A stretch of DNA of 64,000 nt. Origin: Cristatella mucedo (Eukaryota; Bryozoa; Phylactolaemata; Cristatellidae). The stretch spans positions 4,562,001-4,626,000 of the forward strand of contig WPIO01000003.1 of assembly GCA_009760855.2 (NCBI GenBank). The letters run 5' to 3'. Made by a program: the position numbers and the translations under genes. This document shows, piece by piece, positions 58,691 through 64,000 of this stretch. The notes under the pieces are model-generated. The model was given only the letters and a program-made list of their open reading frames with translations. It was not told the DNA's origin and did not search any database. Positions within the stretch are counted from its first letter, which is position 1. Each line of letters opens with the position of its first letter.

Positions 58691-59489
58691 CATTATTGAT
58701 CAATGGCTGAATGAATTATATAGGGAAATTTTGCAGGCAAACTAACAGGTGGATATATATCTTTACTTAGTAGGCTTACCACATTAGCATTGGCACAGAT
58801 TAAACTGCTCTTTTGCATCTATAAATGTTCGGATAGTTGTCGTGATTTCAACTGGAAGTCTCATAGAAAGTTGGCTACCAAATAACAGCACTAAGTAAAG
58901 ATTGTCTATCAAAATTTTAGTTGTAAATCATTACAAAAACCCACAGCAATATAATGGGTGCATTTAAACGGTTATACATCCTTGCAATCTTTCAGGAGTT
59001 TCCGAAAGCTCTACTGATTTAACGAGAGAGTCCTCACACTCAAGATGGCAAATTTGCTTCTCGTGGCAAGACGACGTCCAGCATCAACGTGACGCAACGT
59101 TGTATTCCGTGACGGACCAGCATGATTCTACTAAGCGAGTCCGCGGGCAGCGAGCTGCTTATTTTAACATTATAAGAAGAACATAAATTATTGATATTCA
59201 AAGAAGGCTAATCAATATGGGCAAGCTCACTGAGTTTATGGGGTTCGGAAGTGGCCAACCAGCTGAATTCCAGCTTAGAAAAACTAACAGTGTGCTAAAT
59301 GATATAATTCAACAAAAACCGGTTCACGTAGTTTGAATTCATCTTTTGACTGAGCTACGAATGGTTCAACACGCATTGTATGATACTAATTATTATAATA
59401 GTAGTACATGTGTGTAGCACCCCAAAAAACTTTATCTTTTCTGGGCAATTAACATATGGGTCAAAGAAAGCATAAAAATAATAAGGAGA

Positions 59490-60180
59490 CACCTGATAAA
59501 GCACCATCGGAGAACTTAAGCTCTTTCCATGCCCTATATATTTGCTGCAAAGAAAGCACGATCAAATGGTTAGGGGTAACGTGCTCGATAAACAACAATA
59601 ATAGCATTGTTAGTGGCAGCATGCACAGTGTCAGCAGCCATCGCAGGCACTCAGAAAATGCTGTTATACAAGTGTGCTTTTTTAATTTTGTTTTGAAACG
59701 TGGTCAAGTCAGCTTATGTTGTGACGAAAGTCGGCTGTGAGTTCCGGGCTTTGGAAACGTACGAGCTATAGTCACTGTCTCCAAAGGATGTGATGTTTGT
59801 GTAAGGTACAGGTGAGCAGTTAGATTCCTAAAAGCGGGTGGTACGATGCTTAGCCTGGTGGGGCAGTAGATATGATTGGTAAGCTGGAGCCAACAAGTGA
59901 AGGGACCTAAAACTATGCGACGCCATTTTAAAGTTGGTGTATCGGGTGACTGGTAGATAATGGAGGTCAGCGAGAAGGATGCAATGTTGCAATTGAGATG
60001 CTCAAGACCGATTGGAACGGCCGCAGATTTTGGCACGAGCTGTAAGTGCCTGATTGCACAGGCCGGTAGGTAAAGCATGGTCAAATGACTAGTGGTATCA
60101 TGCTTAATGTCATCAAGCAATACACGGCTAGAAATCATAGGCACAAACTCAGCATGCAAATACGGTTAGTGGTAGATACA
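59490..60180 (-). mobile_element. LINE-A 3' fragment shared with SD1
   Basis: Minus-strand LINE-A tail, 3' UTR and C-terminal region. It is the counterpart of the insertion at 10.23-10.90 kb, with matching flank (CACATTTGCAATTA on the minus strand). Confidence 0.8.
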
Positions 60181-60752
60181 GGCAATATTCATCATGATAA
60201 TCCAAAACGAGAGCACTATGACTACCTACAAGACACGTGATAGCTAACTCGTAGGAACACTAGACCAGTAATTGCAAATGTGGTGTATCAAGTTCATTGT
60301 TGTCTCACCAATTCATCGTGGTATTTTTTACATTTAGTAAGACAGTCCGCCTTTAGGCACGGTGGGAAACATCCGGAAGATCTTTTAGAGAAATCCTCAA
60401 CGATATGCTTCCGAAACTAGTGTAACATTATATAATTCAGAGAAAGAAGTTTAATTCTTTTGCTGTGAAGGTAGGGCAGTTCAGCAATCATAAGGTTTCC
60501 GTCAGGGGTTAAGCTGATAAGCTTGGATCAGCATGAAGATCATTGAATTGAACGCTCTACACTCTTGAATCTCAATAGAATGATCTCATATCAGGGCATT
60601 TAGCAAAGTAATACACAAAAGAATCGGCCATAGCAAGTCGTGAGAACACAAATTGAAGTGGTATAATACTGTCTCAAATGAGTGATAAACTCTTCAAACT
60701 TCATGTTTATCTAAGGCTTTGTGGAGAAAACACAACCCACTCTTAAGGCCAC

Positions 60753-61236
60753 GAGCACAAATTCTTACGCTGACCCACAAGGCCCGCCACGGCTTGGCTC
60801 CTTCGTACCTAGCTGAACTGCTGCATCAGTTTCAGCCTGTTCGCACCCTCAGGTACTGTGTGGACAATAAATTAGCTGTCCCATTCCTCCGCTTAAAGAC
60901 AGTTGGCGACAGAAGCTTTAGCTCTGCAAGTCCTAGACTGTGGAACTCGTTTCCACAATTCTTAGGCATCGACATCTACCCTCCAACTGCCGACTATGGC
61001 ACATCTTTTTCAGCGGTCCTGAACTGCTACTTCTATGCTACTCACTACCTCAACTGCTCTCCTAACTCTGCTATGCTTCCCACTTTCTTTTTGTTGCGTG
61101 AGACGAAGTCTGTTGGCTACCGAATGCTTACCGAAAGCCGCTTAGGCTGTGAGTGTGCTATACAAAACTCTCCTGTGTAACACCCACATTTCTTTATGAC
61201 TTTGTGGAGTTACTGACGGAGATACATTACATTACA
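60753..61236 (+). mobile_element. LINE-B 3' fragment, SD3-specific
   Basis: 484 bases of LINE-B from TTACGCTGACCCACAAG to GGAGATACATTACATTAC. The open frame (60719-61180) still reads KARHGLAPSYLAELLHQFQP and ends near the LINE-B stop, so this is the best-preserved C terminus. The flanking SD3 sequence rejoins at about 9.59 kb in SD1, where the insert is absent. Confidence 0.9.
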
Positions 61237-63067
61237 AAGCCTGCATTTTGGCTATTCCTAGCCGAGGAGAAACGTGCCTGTGAAGCTAGTGCCTCAAAGC
61301 ATGGCTTGATAGGAAGGGATATTGCCTATATACACGAAGGTACTCAGATTTATTCCAGCTGGCGATGGCAGCAAAGAAGAGCATAGCTACCATTCAATAA
61401 TAAGTTAGTGTTGCTAAGGTAAACCAGTCGATTCGATGCAACTGCCTCATTATTAGATATGTCATGTCATATTAAAGATATATCAATTTATGTTATTTCT
61501 TATATATAATATATATAATTCATATATTACATATATCGTATAATGAATGTGAGGTATTAGGGTAGAGCATCACTCATAGCGTGTGGCTAACCCAGCCACA
61601 GTGGGTAGTACCAGCTCTATGCCCAGAGTAGAACTGTCTCATTATTACACACCAAGTGTCATATTATAGATAAAATAAGGCTTGCGACATATCCTGTCTT
61701 TTTATACAGTTTCTTTGAGCTACAAAGAATGTAGGGGATGAATCAAAGTGATTGTTTAGAAATCCAGAAGTTAACTCAATGTAGCTCACACTGGTCATGA
61801 AGCTCTCTCTAGGATTTCTACTCATCCAGCTCTTCTGGATCTTCGAGCGTTCGGTTATTGGCATTTTAGCTACCCTATGTATCCATTTAATGCCGGATAT
61901 ACCAAAATGCACATGGAAACAATAGAAACTCAGACTGGACATGATGTAGCAGTTGATCGCGGCATTAATTTTGACAGAAGCACTCAGCCTTTACTGAGCT
62001 AAAAAGTGACTAAAAGAATCGGTAAAAAACTCAAAGTTAGCTAAAATAAAAAAATCAATATGATAACGTAAACATGTCTGAGGTCTCCTCAATGGATGGA
62101 GTCTCTAATTGAGGTTAATTAGGCTGATGATTAAAAAGGTTGGGTGCTATTTCCATCTCCATGAGTTATTTAGAAAACCCATATCGTGCCCCAGGGTGAA
62201 AGCTTTAGCCCTCCAACGTCTTGAGCAGTAACTGAGCTTCTGCTATACCCGTGCCTCAGGCTGGGGGTGGTGTGCTCGCTTTTCAGTAAGTAGATCATGA
62301 TTTTGAGTACTGAAGTAGTAATTCTATTTTGTACCACAAATAATGGTGAGAGATGGGAAGACTAGTGTGCCGCACCTCTAAGGGGTGCTCGATAGACCTA
62401 CTTTTTCTTTTTACTTGTAAGATCCATAGGAAAATGAACCAGGCAAATCGGAAAATCCTTTTACAATTTATGAACCAAATAACCTATCCCCATTTTCCCA
62501 TAAGTTTCAAAAGATTTATTTACTCCCACATCTTAGGAATTCAACCAATACTTTTAACACCCTCTTGGATTTGCCCACTGGCTAAGCTATTTCGCTGAAA
62601 TGTGAATTAAAAAGGCAGCAACCATGCAAAGAAAGAGGTTTCTAAAATATACACCAAATTTCTCCACTCTTACGGTGCCAATCGAGAAATTTATCTCCAA
62701 GGATGCAAACGAATATCAGAGCCTGCTAAAAACAATAAACGGTTGTAATTCGGTTTAAAAGGCATCAGCAGCAGTCAAAGTATCGTTGGGTTAAACTACC
62801 TGCACTTCATAAAGGTAGACGCAAATAGACAAAAATGATACGTTCAAGCGTTTTCAATAGCCTCAATTTAAAATTCTGTAAAATTTGTTGCACTTCATTA
62901 ACCTACTAAGGAATTTCCTATGAATGTATATCAGGATATCACCAACCATTGTTCGTGCTGCAAAACATCCACTTCAATAAATTAACTAATACGTTTATCT
63001 GTCCACCGAGTAAATGCAAAAGACTTCATGCAGCTCTTTTCTGGCAGAATTTCCGATTCATTTTCAG

Positions 63068-63174
63068 GAAGAGATCTTTTCAAGTACTGTTTGGAGTAAT
63101 TTTAGCCACTTTCGACCACAACAGAGTATTATATGTCCGCCGAAGGAAGCTTCCTTCATTTTTCGGACAATCAT
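63068..63174 (+). pseudogene. Degraded third copy of the proline-rich exon
   Basis: After a good acceptor (GATTCATTTTCAG) the plus strand starts GAAGAGATCTTTTCAAGTACTG, matching gene 2 exon 7301-7411, and keeps the CCGCCGAAGGAAGCT block that gene 1 lacks. In phase 1 a TAA stands at 63097-63099 and the donor position reads GCAAGT instead of GTACGT. It is most likely a pseudo-exon of an inverted third gene copy. Confidence 0.65.
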
Positions 63175-63479
63175 GCAAGTAGTTAGCCATGATTATATCC
63201 ATGCACTTCACTTTCACTGAAAGTATCTCCTACATACTTACTATATTTTTACTAAACTGTCACCTTTCCTTTTTCATCTCTGGAAAAAATACCGTGTGGA
63301 TTCAGCTATCGATTCAGTAACTTCACTCTCAATGATTTTGGCAGCCCTCTGTTGGCTAACATTGAAAGAACTGAATTTCATGTGCTCCCCAGAAAATGAA
63401 AAAATTAAAATTGATCATGCATGGTTGTGTTAGTTACCTATTGGAGGTCTGTGATGAGACAAGCGTTTGATAGGATGAT

Positions 63480-64000
63480 AAATAGTGCCGTGTGTCAAAG
63501 TGACCTTGTATTAAACAATCACATCAGCTCCATAAACGATTCTCCTTACATTAAGCTCCATAATATTGCTGAAATTCGTGATTGTTTAGACAATTATCCC
63601 ACGTCTATATTGATTCATTCAGTTGTGACATCCCGTTTTGACTTGTGCAACTAACTACTTGCTGGTCTACCTGCCTGTGGGCTCGCACACTTCAAGCTGG
63701 TGCAAAACTTTGCAGCTAATCTTGTGTGTCATAAGCATCACCTTACCACGTCTCACCACATTTCGCCGACCTGCATTCCTTCCCCATCAGCCAATGCGAT
63801 AACTTCAAGGTTTTGTCAATCACTTTTAGGTCTTTTCCTGGTTAAGCTCAACTTCACCTATCAGATCTACTGCCCCACCACGGTAATAAGCATAGTACAC
63901 CCGCTTTTCGAAATCTATTTGTTTACAAATACCTCCTACAAACCTCAAATCCTATAGCGACAGTGCCTTTAACTAGTATGCTAACAAAGCCTGGTACTCA
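63480..64000 (+). mobile_element. LINE-A fragment cut by window end
   Basis: Plus-strand match to LINE-A from NNHISS (LINE-A DDHISS), IRDCLD, TSRFDLCN and CRERR-like blocks to the TRFSES region. Several stops and frameshifts; it continues beyond the window. Confidence 0.8.

Larger units (their letters stand above)
58690..63400 (+). repeat. Segmental duplication copy SD3 (inverted)
   Basis: Inverted relative to SD1 (7.13-11.73 kb) and collinear with it. It carries the CAAGATGGC block (59.05 kb), the shared LINE-A fragment (59.49-60.18 kb), the block with TTCTCACGACTT on the minus strand (60.65 kb), the CTAGGAATAG block (61.25 kb), the palindromic block (61.55-61.66 kb), the AGCGAGCAC block (62.27 kb, minus) and the degraded exon (63.07 kb). 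The gene-sense strand here is plus. Confidence 0.75.

Overview
The window is animal nuclear DNA of about 37-38% GC by eye. Genes are split by spliceosomal introns with strong GT...AG sites. Decayed non-LTR retrotransposons (LINEs with an APE-type endonuclease and reverse transcriptase of the L2/CR1/Rex1 type) are dense, and there are tRNA-derived SINEs, a DDE transposon relic and microsatellites. No bacterial gene is present. An invertebrate metazoan fits; the sequence alone does not fix the phylum.

The main host content is a small family of duplicated receptor-like genes made of very short exons. Gene 1 (minus strand, 47.6 to 16.4 kb) has a proline-rich 72-nt exon (47.6 kb), a 393-nt exon encoding a six-cysteine extracellular domain (42.6-42.2 kb), three short stalk exons of 51, 60 and 60 nt (37.4, 22.2, 18.7 kb), a possible membrane-proximal exon (17.1 kb) and a last exon with a transmembrane helix, a tyrosine-free tail and a downstream AATAAA. 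All five upstream exons are phase 1-1. Gene 2 (minus strand, 7.4 kb to beyond the left edge) has paralogous copies of the first two exons; its six-cysteine exon is open except for one TGA exactly where gene 1 has its second cysteine. A third copy lies inverted at the right end (58.7-63.4 kb, plus strand) with a degraded first exon. Upstream starts and signal-peptide exons were not identified.

Non-coding DNA around these exons aligns between copies by eye, so the locus is a segmental duplication in three copies: SD1 about 7.1-11.7 kb, SD2 about 47.3-48.5 plus 52.8-53.3 kb, and SD3 inverted at 58.7-63.4 kb. Inside gene 1 a second, tandem duplication (17.33-19.76 and 20.99-23.22 kb) doubled one stalk exon. 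Several LINE insertions are present in one copy and absent from the matching site of another, giving a relative chronology.

Mobile elements, left to right: many 3' fragments of LINE-A (best copy 26.1-28.3 kb, with a 453-codon reverse transcriptase ORF); LINE-B, nearly full length at 31.3-34.8 kb (minus) and 49.0-52.6 kb (plus); SINE-A, a tRNA-derived element whose 3' end matches the LINE-A tail; and SINE-B, a second tRNA-derived element found inside LINE-B and inside a SINE-A. A Tigger/pogo-like transposase relic sits between the two arms of the intragenic duplication. Long simple repeats occur at 23.75-24.13 and 35.65-36.06 kb.
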